Assembly: GCF_014297285.1 (NCBI RefSeq)
Contig: NZ_JACOQI010000003.1
Coordinates: 124,001-188,000 of the forward strand
Source: Dysosmobacter segnis
Lineage (GTDB): Bacteria > Bacillota > Clostridia > Oscillospirales > Oscillospiraceae
Direction: 5' to 3'
Length of the DNA stretch: 64,000 nucleotides
The notes under the pieces are model-generated. The model saw only the letters and a list, made by a program, of their open reading frames with translations. It made no database searches and was not told the origin of the DNA. The position numbers and the translations under genes are program-made. Positions 44,337 through 53,491 of this stretch are shown in pieces (within the stretch, counting starts at the first letter, position 1; each line of letters starts with the position of its first letter).

Positions 44337-45653
44337 TCAGGACGCCGACTTCGACGTACCGGACTCGCTCCGGCTCTCACTTCTGCCGGGGTTCAGCTTC
44401 ACGGAATAGTTGATCTTGTTGGGATCGTGGGTCAGTTCCGGCTCCGCCGTGCCTTCCACACATTCCTTCGTGACCACCGCTTTCACAACAGTCTCGTCGG
44501 AGGGGATCTCGTACATGACCTTGGTCAGCAGGCCCTCCATGACCGCCCGGAGGCCACGGGCGCCGATGTTCCGCTCAATGGCCTTGTCGGCGATGGCGTT
44601 CAGGGCGTCCTCCGTGAATTCCAGATCCACGTCATCATATTCCAGCAACTTCTTGTACTGCTTCACCAGCGCGTTCTTGGGCTCCTGCAAAATTCGCACC
44701 AAGTCCTCCCGCTGCAGGGCGTTCAGCGGTGCGATCACCGGCAGACGGCCCACCAGCTCCGGGATGATGCCGAATTTCAGAATATCGTGGGGCTGCACCT
44801 GAGCCAAAAGCTGGCTGACATTCTTTTCCTTCTTGCTCTGGACATTGGCACCAAAGCCGATAGCCTTCTCGTCCAGCCGCTTTTCGATGATCTTTTCCAG
44901 GCCGTCAAAGGCGCCACCGCAGATGAACAGAATGTTCTTGGTGTTCACCTGGATGAACTCCTGATGGGGGTGCTTCCGGCCGCCCTGAGGCGGCACGTTG
45001 GCCACAGTCCCCTCCACAATCTTCAACAGCGCCTGCTGCACGCCTTCGCCGGAAACGTCCCGGGTAATGGAGGTGTTTTCGCTCTTGCGAGCAATTTTGT
45101 CGATCTCATCCACATAGATGATGCCCCGCTCGGCCCGCTCCACGTCGAAATCCGCCGCCTGCAAAAGCCGCAGCAGGATGTTCTCCACATCGTCGCCCAC
45201 GTAGCCGGCCTCGGTCAGGGTCGTGGCGTCGGCAATGGCGAAGGGCACCTTCAGAATACGGGCCAAAGTCTGAGCGAACAGCGTTTTGCCGGAGCCGGTG
45301 GGGCCCAGCATCAGAATGTTGCTCTTTTGAAGCTCCACATCGTCGCCGCCGCCGAAATAGATCCGCTTATAGTGATTGTAGACCGCCACGGACAGCGCTA
45401 CCTTGGCGGCCTCCTGTCCGATGACATATTCATCCAGCACCGCCCGGATCTCCTTGGGGGTGGGCAGCTGATCGGGGACGTCCTCCAAGGGAGTGGTCTC
45501 CGGGCCGTCGAACCCCTCGTTCAGAATGCTCATGCAAAGCTGCACGCACTCGTCGCAGATGCGGACGCCGGGGCCCTGGATCATACGATGGACCTGCTGT
45601 TCCCGCTTTCCGCAGAAGGAACAGCGCAGGACCTTTTTGCCTTCGTCACTCAT
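44337..45653 (-). CDS. clpX: ATP-dependent Clp protease ATP-binding subunit ClpX
   Basis: A 438-residue AAA+ unfoldase that feeds substrates to ClpP. The zinc-binding domain uses Cys11, Cys14, Cys33 and Cys36; Walker A GPTGSGKT is at 117-124; the ClpP-docking IGF-type loop appears as AIGFGANVQ; sensor 2 is in [11 protein letters not shown]. The C-terminal tail is unusually Ser/Arg-rich ([16 protein letters not shown]). It lies 13 bases downstream of clpP. Confidence 0.97.
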   Translation of the reverse strand: MSDEGKKVLRCSFCGKREQQVHRMIQGPGVRICDECVQLCMSILNEGFDGPETTPLEDVPDQLPTPKEIRAVLDEYVIGQEAAKVALSVAVYNHYKRIYFGGGDDVELQKSNILMLGPTGSGKTLFAQTLARILKVPFAIADATTLTEAGYVGDDVENILLRLLQAADFDVERAERGIIYVDEIDKIARKSENTSITRDVSGEGVQQALLKIVEGTVANVPPQGGRKHPHQEFIQVNTKNILFICGGAFDGLEKIIEKRLDEKAIGFGANVQSKKEKNVSQLLAQVQPHDILKFGIIPELVGRLPVIAPLNALQREDLVRILQEPKNALVKQYKKLLEYDDVDLEFTEDALNAIADKAIERNIGARGLRAVMEGLLTKVMYEIPSDETVVKAVVTKECVEGTAEPELTHDPNKINYSVKLNPGRSESRSESGTSKSAS

Positions 45654-45666
45654 GGTATTACCTCTT

Positions 45667-46251
45667 TTACTTCTTAGCAGTGATGATCTTATCCACCAGA
45701 CCGAAGTCCTTGGCCTCGTCAGCCGTCATCCAGTGGTCCCGCTCGGAGGCCGCCTTGACCTCTTCGGCGGTCTTACCGGTGTTGGACGCCAGGATCTCAT
45801 TCAGGTTCTTCTTGATCCGCAGGAAGTGCTCCACGTCGATCTCCATGTCCGTGACCTTGCCCTGCGTACCTGCGGAGGGCTGGTGGATCATAATTTCGGC
45901 GTTGGGCAGCGCGATCCGCTTACCCTTGGCGCCGGAGGACAGCAGGAAAGCTCCCATGGACGCAGCCATGCCCACGCAGATGGTAGACACGTCGCACTTG
46001 ACGTACTGCATGGTATCGTAGATGGCCATGCCGTCCGTCACGGAGCCGCCGGGGCTGTTGATATAAAGCTGAATGTCCTTATCCGGATCCTGGGCCTCCA
46101 GATACAGCATCTGGGCCACTACCAGGCTGGCGGTGGTGGCGTTGACCTCCTCGCCCAGAAAAATGATCCGGTCATTCAGCAGACGGGAGAAAATGTCGTA
46201 GGACCGCTCGCCGCGGTTGGTCTGCTCTACAACATAAGGGACTAAGCTCAT
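45667..46251 (-). CDS. clpP: ATP-dependent Clp protease proteolytic subunit
   Basis: A 194-residue serine protease forming the barrel core with ClpX. Catalytic Ser98 (GMAASMGAF) and His123 (MIHQPSAG) are clear, and an Asp lies near residue 172. The ATG at 46251 after AAAAGGAGGT is preferred over a frame start at 46281. tig is upstream, separated by a 142-base gap holding a long hairpin. Confidence 0.97.
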   Translation of the reverse strand: MSLVPYVVEQTNRGERSYDIFSRLLNDRIIFLGEEVNATTASLVVAQMLYLEAQDPDKDIQLYINSPGGSVTDGMAIYDTMQYVKCDVSTICVGMAASMGAFLLSSGAKGKRIALPNAEIMIHQPSAGTQGKVTDMEIDVEHFLRIKKNLNEILASNTGKTAEEVKAASERDHWMTADEAKDFGLVDKIITAKK

Positions 46252-46308
46252 AAGTTGACCTCCTTTTGTAACGCGGCACATTTACAGCGCAAATCGTGCC
46301 TGATAAAC

Positions 46309-46345
46309 CATTCTCTCATGATACCACGGGTACCATGAGAGAATG
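46309..46345. other. 17-bp near-perfect hairpin between tig and clpP
   Basis: CATTCTCTCATGATACC and GGTACCATGAGAGAATG pair with one mismatch around an ACG loop. There is no T-tract on either strand, so it is not a standard terminator. It could be a repressor site or an RNA-processing or stabilising hairpin setting the tig to clpP ratio. Confidence 0.7.
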
Positions 46346-46393
46346 TGTCGAATCTGTAAAATGTACCGTGATCGCCGCGAAAAAGTTTCGCCT

Positions 46394-47827
46394 TTATTCG
46401 GCTTCCTTTTCTTCCTTCTTGGCAGCCTTCTTAGCGGGAGCCTTCTTGGGCTTCTCCTCGCCCTCGGCGGTCTCAGCCTTCTTGGTGGTCTTCTTGGCAG
46501 GCTTCTTCTCCTCACCCTCGGCAGTCTCAGCCTTCTTAGCGGTCTTCTTGGCAGGCTTCTCGGCGGTAGCGCTGTCCACCACCACGGCCACAGCCTTCTG
46601 GGTCAAGATCTGATCGTGGACCTGCTCCTTGGAGAGATACTTCTTGACCATCTCCACATCCATGCCGAACTGCTCAGCCATCTTTGCGAACTCGGCTTCC
46701 ACGTCCTCATCGCTGGCCTCGATGTTCTCAGCCTTGATGATGGCGGCGGTAGCCAGATCCATCTTCACCTGACGCAGAGCGGGCTCCTTGGCCTCCTCCA
46801 GCAGCTTGGCATCGTCCATGCCGGTCATCTTCTTGTATTCCTCATAGGGGAACTGACGGCTGATCTGGGCCTTGAAGTTGTCCAGATACTGATGGGCCTG
46901 GTTCTCCACCATCACATCGGGGATGTCGGCGGTGATGTTCTCGGCCACCTGGTTCATCAGGTTCTCCTCGAACACGCGGTCAGCGTCCTTCTGACGCTCC
47001 TCGGTGATCTTCTTCTTCAGGTCGGCCTTCAGGTCCTTCAGAGTGTCGAACTCGGAGACGTCCTTGGCGAACTCATCGTCCATAGCGGGGACTTCCTTCT
47101 CCTTGACCTCGTGGACCTTCACCTTGAAGACCACAGCCTTGCCGGCCAGGTCAGCGTGATAGTTCTCGGGGAAGGTGATGTCGATGTCCTTCTCCTCGCC
47201 GGCCTTCATGCCGATGACCTGATCCTCAAAGCCGGGCACAAAGCTGCCGGAGCCCAGCTCCAGATTGTGGTTCTCGCCCTTGCCGCCATCGAAAGGCTTG
47301 CCATCCAGGAAGCCTTCGAAATCGATGACGGCGGTATCGCCGCTCTTGGCCGCGCGGTCCACGCTCACCAGACGGGTGTTGCGGTCAGCCAGGGCCTTGA
47401 GGCGCTCGTCCACGTCAGCGGCCAGAACCTTGACCTCGGGCTTCTCAGCCTTCAGACCCTTGTACTCGCCCAGAGTGACCTCGGGATACACAGGGGTGGT
47501 AGCCTTGAAGGTGAAGCCGTCCTTGGTGACTTCGCCCACCATCTCGACGGTGGGATAGCCAACGATCTGTAGCTTCTCCTGCTCAGCAGCGGCCTCATAG
47601 GCCTCGGGGAATGCGATATTGATGGCTTCCTCGAAAAACACCTCTGCGCCATACATCCGCTCGATCATCTTGCGGGGGGCCTTTCCGGGACGGAAGCCAG
47701 GAACACTGATCTTCCGGCGCATCTTCTGATATGCCTTTTCGACGGCAGCCTCAAACTCAGCGGCGTTGACCTCGATGGTCAGCGCCACCTGGCTCTTTTC
47801 AACTTTTTCACAGCTCTTGACAGTCAT
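46394..47827 (-). CDS. tig: Trigger factor with a long Lys/Ala/Glu-rich tail
   Basis: A 477-residue ribosome-bound chaperone and prolyl isomerase. The ribosome-binding signature PGFRPGKAPRKMIE is near residue 45, the FKBP-like domain covers about 150-245 (GDTAVIDFEGFLDG), and the helical chaperone arms follow. The last 55 residues form an extra tail made of repeated KKAETAEGEE and PAKK units, absent from the standard protein of about 430 residues. The tail is encoded by an imperfect tandem duplication of roughly 51 bases. Confidence 0.95.
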   Translation of the reverse strand: MTVKSCEKVEKSQVALTIEVNAAEFEAAVEKAYQKMRRKISVPGFRPGKAPRKMIERMYGAEVFFEEAINIAFPEAYEAAAEQEKLQIVGYPTVEMVGEVTKDGFTFKATTPVYPEVTLGEYKGLKAEKPEVKVLAADVDERLKALADRNTRLVSVDRAAKSGDTAVIDFEGFLDGKPFDGGKGENHNLELGSGSFVPGFEDQVIGMKAGEEKDIDITFPENYHADLAGKAVVFKVKVHEVKEKEVPAMDDEFAKDVSEFDTLKDLKADLKKKITEERQKDADRVFEENLMNQVAENITADIPDVMVENQAHQYLDNFKAQISRQFPYEEYKKMTGMDDAKLLEEAKEPALRQVKMDLATAAIIKAENIEASDEDVEAEFAKMAEQFGMDVEMVKKYLSKEQVHDQILTQKAVAVVVDSATAEKPAKKTAKKAETAEGEEKKPAKKTTKKAETAEGEEKPKKAPAKKAAKKEEKEAE

Positions 47828-47936
47828 AATTGTTTACTCCTCCGTTCATCATGGGCGGTAAAACCCATCCTCATAGGCAGCAGCCCATGCAAATTTGTAT
47901 TTTACCAGAAATATTTCAAGATTTCTAGTCTTTTTT

Positions 47937-48626
47937 CTACTTTTCGCAAATTTTTTTCGGCACAAACCCCAGATAGTCGCCGGAGATCAGAGAAAATTCC
48001 GTATTTCCGTATTTTCCCTCCTGCCTCCGGCGGATCACCGGTCCGTGGAGATGGCCGTAGCAGCAAAGCTCCACCTTGTACGTTTCCAGCATGGACAGGA
48101 TCTCCGGGCACTGGTAGCCCTGATACAGGGGTGGATAGTGGAGGAAGCAGAAGATGGGCTTCTCCCCCGCCGCCTTCAGCGAAGTCTCCAGCCGCAGCAG
48201 CTCCCGGTTCAGCACCTTGGCATTGTGGGGCTTCTGCTCCTCCTCCAAAAACCAGCCCCGGGTGCCGCAGACGGCGTGATTGCCGTAGAAAAAGCAGTTG
48301 TTGTGCAGCAGTTCCAGGGTGGTGAAGCCATTGGCCTCACAAAAGGTGCGGAACTTGGCGGCGGTGGCCCACCAGTAATCGTGGTTGCCCTTGATGAGAT
48401 ATTTTTTGCAGGGAAACTGCTCCAGAAACCGGAAATCCTCCACGGATTCCTCAAGGCTCATTCCCCAGGAGGTGTCTCCCGCCAGCACCAGCACATCCTC
48501 TGCCGTCAGCTGGCTCAGGGACGCCCGGATCCGCTCTGTATAGTTCTCCCACGCGGGGCCGAACACCTCCATGGACTTGTTGCTGTTTAGGGATAAATGC
48601 AGATCGCCTATGGCGTAAAGCGCCAT
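47937..48626 (-). CDS. Calcineurin-like metallophosphoesterase
   Basis: A 229-residue phosphoesterase. Metal-binding motifs are GDLHLS (residues 7-12), VLAGDTSWG near 48, KGNHDYWW near 79, and GHLHGP near 192. No signal peptide or membrane segment. The substrate is unknown; this family includes nucleases, cyclic nucleotide and pyrophosphate hydrolases. It lies downstream of thrC by 39 bases, probably in the same transcript. Confidence 0.88.
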   Translation of the reverse strand: MALYAIGDLHLSLNSNKSMEVFGPAWENYTERIRASLSQLTAEDVLVLAGDTSWGMSLEESVEDFRFLEQFPCKKYLIKGNHDYWWATAAKFRTFCEANGFTTLELLHNNCFFYGNHAVCGTRGWFLEEEQKPHNAKVLNRELLRLETSLKAAGEKPIFCFLHYPPLYQGYQCPEILSMLETYKVELCCYGHLHGPVIRRRQEGKYGNTEFSLISGDYLGFVPKKICEK

Positions 48627-48665
48627 TCGGTGGCACCTCCTTTCCGATGTTGTTTTTCAGATGAC

Positions 48666-50153
48666 TTATTTCAGGAAGTCCAGCACCGCCTGCTCCATGG
48701 CCTGCTTCTCCACCGTTTTGTCAAAGCGGCGGGACTTTCCTTTCAGCTCCGCCAGACGGCAGGGCACCGGGACGCCGCTGACCGCGTGAAGCTGGTCCAG
48801 CAGCTCCAGCCCATCGCCGCAGGGCGTCTCCCCGATGGCGGTGAGCACGCTCCCGCAGAATTTGTAAGGGCTGGCAGTGGAGACCACCACGGCAGGGGTC
48901 TCGTCCCCGGAAGCGACGCGGTACTGCGCCAGCACCTCCGCCGCCACAGCGGTATGGGGATCGATCAGATAACCGTAGTCCTGCCAATACCGGCGGATGG
49001 TTTCCTCCGTTCCCTCCTCCGAGCAGCAGCCGCCCCAGAAGGCATCGTCCAGCTTTGCTTTGATGTTGTCGGACACCTGATACCGGCCTGCGCTGCCCAG
49101 CGCATCCATATACATCCGAATTTCGGCGTCGTTCTCCCCGGAGAGGTCAAACAGCAGCCGTTCCAGATTGCTGGAGATCAGAATGTCCATGGAGGGGCTG
49201 ATGGTGGTGTGGAAGGGCCGGTTCCGGTCATAGATGCCGGTGCGGAGGAAGTCCGTCAGCACGTTGTTGCTGTTGGAGGCACAAATCAGCCTGTTTACCG
49301 GCAGGCCCATGCGCTTCGCGTAGTACGCTGCCAGAATGTCGCCGAAGTTGCCGGTGGGGACGCAGAAGTTCACCTTGTCCCCCATGGTGAGAGCGCCGTC
49401 CCGCACCAGATCGCAGTAGGCGGAGATGTAGTAGACCACTTGGGGCAGGATACGGCCCCAGTTGATGGAGTTGGCAGAGGACAGGAAATAACCCCGCTTG
49501 TCCAGCTCCGCCCGGACAGCTTCATCGGAGAAGATACGCTTAACGCCGGCTTGGGCGTCATCAAAGTTGCCGATGACCGCCCGGACGTCCACGTTCTCCC
49601 CCTCCTGCGTCACCATCTGCCGCTCCTGCACGGGAGAGACGCCGTCCTTGGGGTAGTAGACCTGAATACACGTCTGGGGCACATCCGCAAAGCCGGCCAT
49701 GGCCGCCTTGCCGGTATCGCCGGAGGTGGCCGCTAAAATGCAGGCTGTCCGCTTTTCGCCGGTTTTCCGCAGTGCGGCGGACAAAAGCTGAGGCAGCATC
49801 TGCAGTGCCATATCCTTGAACGCGGAGGTGGGACCGTGCCACAGCTCCAGACAATATAGGCCGTCCTCCACCTTCCGCACCGGCGCGGCAATGGGATCGT
49901 CAAACTGCGCCGGGCCGTAGGCGTTCCGGCCAAAGGTCAGCAGCTCCTCCTCGGAATAATCCGTCAGGTACAGTACCATGACCTTCGCCGCCCGCTGGGC
50001 GTACTCCATGGGTATCAGCCGCTCCAAAAAGGCCCGGTCGATCTGAGGAATCCGCGTTGGGGTCAGCAGACCGCCGTCCCGGCTCAGGCCCATTTTCACG
50101 GCTTCCGCCGCGGAAAGGGACACGTTCTTATCCCGCGTGCTGTAATACTTCAT
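48666..50153 (-). CDS. thrC: Threonine synthase
   Basis: A 495-residue PLP enzyme converting O-phosphohomoserine to threonine. The PLP lysine lies in HGPTSAFKDMALQ near residue 108, with ATSGDTGKAAMAGF as the phosphate-binding segment. Long form as in E. coli and many clostridia (about 490 residues). The ATG at 50153 after GGAGGAG is preferred to a frame start far upstream in yraN. No other threonine genes are nearby. Confidence 0.95.
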   Translation of the reverse strand: MKYYSTRDKNVSLSAAEAVKMGLSRDGGLLTPTRIPQIDRAFLERLIPMEYAQRAAKVMVLYLTDYSEEELLTFGRNAYGPAQFDDPIAAPVRKVEDGLYCLELWHGPTSAFKDMALQMLPQLLSAALRKTGEKRTACILAATSGDTGKAAMAGFADVPQTCIQVYYPKDGVSPVQERQMVTQEGENVDVRAVIGNFDDAQAGVKRIFSDEAVRAELDKRGYFLSSANSINWGRILPQVVYYISAYCDLVRDGALTMGDKVNFCVPTGNFGDILAAYYAKRMGLPVNRLICASNSNNVLTDFLRTGIYDRNRPFHTTISPSMDILISSNLERLLFDLSGENDAEIRMYMDALGSAGRYQVSDNIKAKLDDAFWGGCCSEEGTEETIRRYWQDYGYLIDPHTAVAAEVLAQYRVASGDETPAVVVSTASPYKFCGSVLTAIGETPCGDGLELLDQLHAVSGVPVPCRLAELKGKSRRFDKTVEKQAMEQAVLDFLK

Positions 50154-50175
50154 ATCGGTCTCCTCCTTTATGAGG

Positions 50176-50532
50176 CTAAATAAATGCGTTTTCAATATAG
50201 GAAATGCGGAGGCTGCCGCCCTCGTCATAAACCTCCGCCACGTCGAACCGGACCGGTACGTCCAGCTCGTTCGCCGCCAGATACAGCTCTGCGGCACTGC
50301 GGAGCCGCTGCTGCTTGCGGCCGTCCACAAACTCACGGGGCAGGGCGATGGAGCCGCTCCCCCGAAGCTTGACCTCCACGATACAGAGGAGCCCTCGCTT
50401 GTCCTTTGCCACTAAATCCAATTCTCCAAACCGGCAGCGCCACTGACTTTCCAGCAGCGTGTAGCCCTTCTGCCGCAGATAGCGGGCCACCGCCGCCTCG
50501 CCCCGGTTCCCGGCGCTCTGGGTCTTACCCAT
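50176..50532 (-). CDS. YraN family protein (UPF0102)
   Basis: A 118-residue protein with a restriction-endonuclease-like core: GEAAVARYLRQKGYTLLESQWRCRFGELDLVAKD followed by LCIVEVKLR. The GELDLVA...EVK pattern supplies the acidic and lysine residues of that fold. Function in the cell is not settled. It overlaps rnhB by 8 bases, the usual pairing. Confidence 0.92.
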   Translation of the reverse strand: MGKTQSAGNRGEAAVARYLRQKGYTLLESQWRCRFGELDLVAKDKRGLLCIVEVKLRGSGSIALPREFVDGRKQQRLRSAAELYLAANELDVPVRFDVAEVYDEGGSLRISYIENAFI

Positions 50533-51151
50533 GGCGTTTGGCCTCCCACTTTTTCAAAAAGCTGCGCCGGTGCTCCGGGCAGGGACCGTACTGGTCCAGC
50601 AGTTCATAGTGCAGCTTCGTACCGTATCCCTTATGCTTAGCGAACTGGTACTGGGGATATTTTGCGTCCAGCTTTCCCGACACATACCGGTCCCGGCTGA
50701 CCTTCGCCAGAATGGACGCCGCCGCGATGGAGGCGCTTTTGCCGTCCCCGCCTACGATGAGCTGATGGGGCGTCTCGATGGCGTACCGGCTGCCGTGGTC
50801 CCGATTGCCGTCGATGAAAGCCGTATCCGGTCGGACGGACAGGCCCTCAATGGCCCGCTGCATGGCCAGCATCCGGGCGTTGAGAATGTCCATCTCGTCG
50901 ATCTCCCACGCCTCCACACGGGCCACGCTCCAGGAAACCGCCTGAGTGGTGATGACTTCGTACAGGGCTTCCCGCTTTTTCTCCGTCAGCTTTTTGGAGT
51001 CATTCAGGCCGGGGATGTCCAATTCTCTCGGCAGGATCACCGCCGCCGCGTACACCGGCCCCATCAGGGGGCCGGCCCCGGCCTCGTCCACGCCGCAGAC
51101 GGTCTCCGCACCGCTGTTCCACGCCTGACGCTCATAGTCCCAAAGTTCCAT
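50525..51151 (-). CDS. rnhB: Ribonuclease HII
   Basis: A 208-residue nuclease that cuts RNA in RNA-DNA hybrids and at single ribonucleotides. The motif GVDEAGAGPLMGPV holds two catalytic acids, AFIDGN a third, and SIAAASILAKVSRDR is typical of type II. Part of the rplS-lepB-rbgA-rnhB-yraN run common in Firmicutes. Confidence 0.96.
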   Translation of the reverse strand: MELWDYERQAWNSGAETVCGVDEAGAGPLMGPVYAAAVILPRELDIPGLNDSKKLTEKKREALYEVITTQAVSWSVARVEAWEIDEMDILNARMLAMQRAIEGLSVRPDTAFIDGNRDHGSRYAIETPHQLIVGGDGKSASIAAASILAKVSRDRYVSGKLDAKYPQYQFAKHKGYGTKLHYELLDQYGPCPEHRRSFLKKWEAKRHG

Positions 51152-51152
51152 A

Positions 51153-51391
51153 TCAATACTCCACGATCATCTTGCGGCAATTTTCGCAAATATACGCTGG
51201 GAGCGCTCCCGGTTTTCTGAGCCACCCCAGACTGCTGCACATATCCAACACAATGCCGCCTCTGTCCTCGATCCCACGCCGTGTCATCATCAGGGCAGCG
51301 TCTCTCCCGGCGGCAGGAAATACAGGCCGCCGGTGGGAACGTAAGCCGCCTGACCGCGGCGCATTTCTTTTCCGCATAATGGGCAGTCCAT
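51153..51391 (-). pseudogene. Frameshifted small zinc-ribbon gene (DUF6487-like)
   Basis: A good start (ATG 51391 after AAAGGAG) gives MDCPLCGKEMRRGQAAYVPTGG and stops after 33 codons at TGA 51292-51290. A second frame running to 51153 encodes SSLGWLRKPGALPAYICENCRKMIVEY. CPLC near the start and CENC near the end are the two halves of a zinc ribbon, the usual plan for this roughly 75-residue family (PF20097-like). The frame change is about -1 near 51295-51310, as expected of a one-base deletion. It sits between rbgA and rnhB. A sequencing error is possible. Confidence 0.72.
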
Positions 51392-51408
51392 CGGCGTTTC
51401 TCCTTTCG

Positions 51409-52278
51409 TCAAGGCACCTCCAGCGTAAAGCGTCCCAGCTTGGCGGAGCGGAACTCGTCCAGCAGGATCTTTGCCATGCGCTCCGTATCCACCTCGCCGC
51501 CGGAGATCAGAAAGCCCCGCTTCTTCCCTGCCGCTTCCAGCAGGCGGTAGCCGTAGGCTATGTCATTTTTCTCCGCTTCCCGTTCCGGCAGAGCGGACAG
51601 CTTATAGGCTGCTTTCAGGGCGTCGGGATAGTGCTCGCCCAGATAGGCCATCAGGTAGCAGCCCAGAGTCTCCACGTCTAAAATATCGTCCTTCACGGCG
51701 CCAGTGTAGGCCAGATTCATACCCACGCTCTGATCGTCAAACTTCGGCCAGAGGATGCCCGGTGTATCCAGCAATTCTAAATTCCGGTCGATAGGCACCC
51801 ACTGCTTGGAGCGGGTAACGCCGGGACGGTCCTCCGTCTTGGCGGTCTTTCGCCCCGCCACTTTATTGATGAAGGTGGACTTGCCCACATTGGGAATACC
51901 CAGGATCATGACCCGCACTACCCGGCCGGTCATCCCCTTTTCCGCGTAGGCGCGGAGCTTGTCCGCCAGCAGTTCCCGAACGGCCCCGGCGAATTTCGCC
52001 GTGCCCACGCCGCTTTTGGCGTCGGATTCCAGCACGGCGTAGCCTTTGGCCCGGAAATGCTCCGCCCAGCGCTTCGTCCCCTCCGGGTCCGCCTGATCCA
52101 CGCGGTTCAGCACCACCATGCGGGGCTTCCCCGCCGTCAGCTCGTCCACATCCGGGTTCCGGCTGGAAACCGGAATGCGGGCGTCTAAGATTTCGCATAC
52201 CGCGTCCACATTCTTGATCTGCTCGGCGATCATCCGCCGGGTCTTTGTCATGTGGCCGGGATACCATTGAATATTCAT
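51409..52278 (-). CDS. rbgA: Ribosome biogenesis GTPase RbgA/YlqF
   Basis: A 289-residue circularly permuted GTPase needed for late 50S assembly. It opens with IQWYPGHMTKTRRM; the permuted order shows NRVD (G4) before GIPNVGKST (G1) and DTPG (G3); the C-terminal RNA-binding domain covers about 190-289. The ATG at 52278 overlaps the lepB stop as ATGA and is preferred to a TTG at 52284. Confidence 0.96.
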   Translation of the reverse strand: MNIQWYPGHMTKTRRMIAEQIKNVDAVCEILDARIPVSSRNPDVDELTAGKPRMVVLNRVDQADPEGTKRWAEHFRAKGYAVLESDAKSGVGTAKFAGAVRELLADKLRAYAEKGMTGRVVRVMILGIPNVGKSTFINKVAGRKTAKTEDRPGVTRSKQWVPIDRNLELLDTPGILWPKFDDQSVGMNLAYTGAVKDDILDVETLGCYLMAYLGEHYPDALKAAYKLSALPEREAEKNDIAYGYRLLEAAGKKRGFLISGGEVDTERMAKILLDEFRSAKLGRFTLEVP

Positions 52279-52862
52279 GACCAAATCACTCCGATCCGTT
52301 TAAAGTCCCGCTTCTCCGTCTCATAGTCCGGACCGGGGAAAATCAAAAAGGCCGCCTTGCCGATGACATACCGGGTATCCACCGTACCCAGCCGGTAGTC
52401 CCGGCTGTCGCTGGAGCCGTTGCGGTTGTCGCCCATGACGAAGATGGACCCCTCCGGCACCGTCAGGGGAAATTCGGTGCCCTCGGCGGTGTAGGTCGGC
52501 TCCCGGATGTAATCCTCCTCCAGTGCCTCACCGTCCACATAGACGATGCCCTCGGCAAAGTCGATGTCCACCGTCTGACCCTCCACGGCGATCACCCGCT
52601 TGACGATGGGGTCATCGTCAAACACGCCGTTTTTCCGCAGGATCACGATGTCGCCGTACTTGTAGTTATGGTACAGCATGGAGTTGACCACCAGCAGACG
52701 ATCCCCGTGCTGCAACGTATTGAGCATGGAGTGGCCGTCCACTCCCATCATGCGGATCACAAAGGTGAAAATCGCCACCACCACCAAAACGGAGCCTACC
52801 AGCGACTGCACCCATTCATACAGGTCCCGGCCCTTCGCCGTCTGCTTTTCCTGTTCCTGCAT
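52275..52862 (-). CDS. lepB: Signal peptidase I
   Basis: A 195-residue membrane protease that removes signal peptides outside the membrane. One N-terminal helix (about residues 21-39) is followed by the catalytic Ser45 in GVDGHSM and Lys88 in IVKRVIA, then FVMGDNRNGSSDSR. The ATG at 52862 follows AAGGAAGAG; an earlier ATG at 52892 lacks one. Located between rplS and rbgA. Confidence 0.96.
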   Translation of the reverse strand: MQEQEKQTAKGRDLYEWVQSLVGSVLVVVAIFTFVIRMMGVDGHSMLNTLQHGDRLLVVNSMLYHNYKYGDIVILRKNGVFDDDPIVKRVIAVEGQTVDIDFAEGIVYVDGEALEEDYIREPTYTAEGTEFPLTVPEGSIFVMGDNRNGSSDSRDYRLGTVDTRYVIGKAAFLIFPGPDYETEKRDFKRIGVIWS

Positions 52863-52962
52863 CAAACTCTTCCTTTCAGACCATAAGGCCAATTACGCAT
52901 TATTGGAATAGTATATCAAAAAAAGCCCGGCGTCACAAGGTCTGCGTCAGATTTTTATAACA

Positions 52963-52992
52963 AAAAAAGAGAGGCTTTCGCCTCTCTTTTTC
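52963..52992 (-). terminator. Terminator after rplS
   Basis: AGAGAGGC/GCCTCTCT stem with TTTC loop and a T-run of eight on the minus strand. It separates rplS from lepB. Confidence 0.94.
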
Positions 52993-53010
52993 TGCTCAAC
53001 TGAAAGCTGA

Positions 53011-53352
53011 TTACAGCTTCTCCTTGACCTTGGCGCCCTTGCCCACGCGGCCACGCAGATAGTACAGCTTGGCGCGACGGACCTTACCGTTGCGGACGAC
53101 CTCAAAGTGGTCGATGGAAGGAGAATGGACGGGGAACACCTTCTCAACGCCGATGCCGTAAGAAACACGGCGGACGGTGACGGTTTCCTCAATGCCGCCA
53201 TGCTTCTTGGCAATGACGGTGCCCTCAAACACCTGGATACGCTCGCGAGAGCCTTCCTTAACCTTCACGTGTACGCGAACAGTGTCGCCCACCTGAACGT
53301 TGGCGGTTTCCTTCTGCAGGGCTTCTTTGTTCAGTTCCTTGATGAGATCCAT
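53011..53352 (-). CDS. rplS: 50S ribosomal protein L19
   Basis: A 113-residue ribosomal protein with [24 protein letters not shown] and the [19 protein letters not shown] motif. Full length. A leader of about 130 bases upstream holds no recognised motif. Confidence 0.98.
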   Translation of the reverse strand: MDLIKELNKEALQKETANVQVGDTVRVHVKVKEGSRERIQVFEGTVIAKKHGGIEETVTVRRVSYGIGVEKVFPVHSPSIDHFEVVRNGKVRRAKLYYLRGRVGKGAKVKEKL

Positions 53353-53491
53353 GGATTTTTTCCTCCTGTTAATAGGCGTTCATGCCGCTTTTTATGCACA
53401 TTGGCACACTTTTAGCCGGCGCACGACAGAGGACCGCCCTTTGTAAGCCATGATAGAATACCATAGAATCTGTCAAATTGCAAGGATTATT

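Noticed and set aside
51153..51377. An independent 74-residue protein starting at 51377
   Set aside because: Its N-terminal half is a shadow of the CPLC frame and has no ribosome site; the zinc-ribbon halves only make sense joined.
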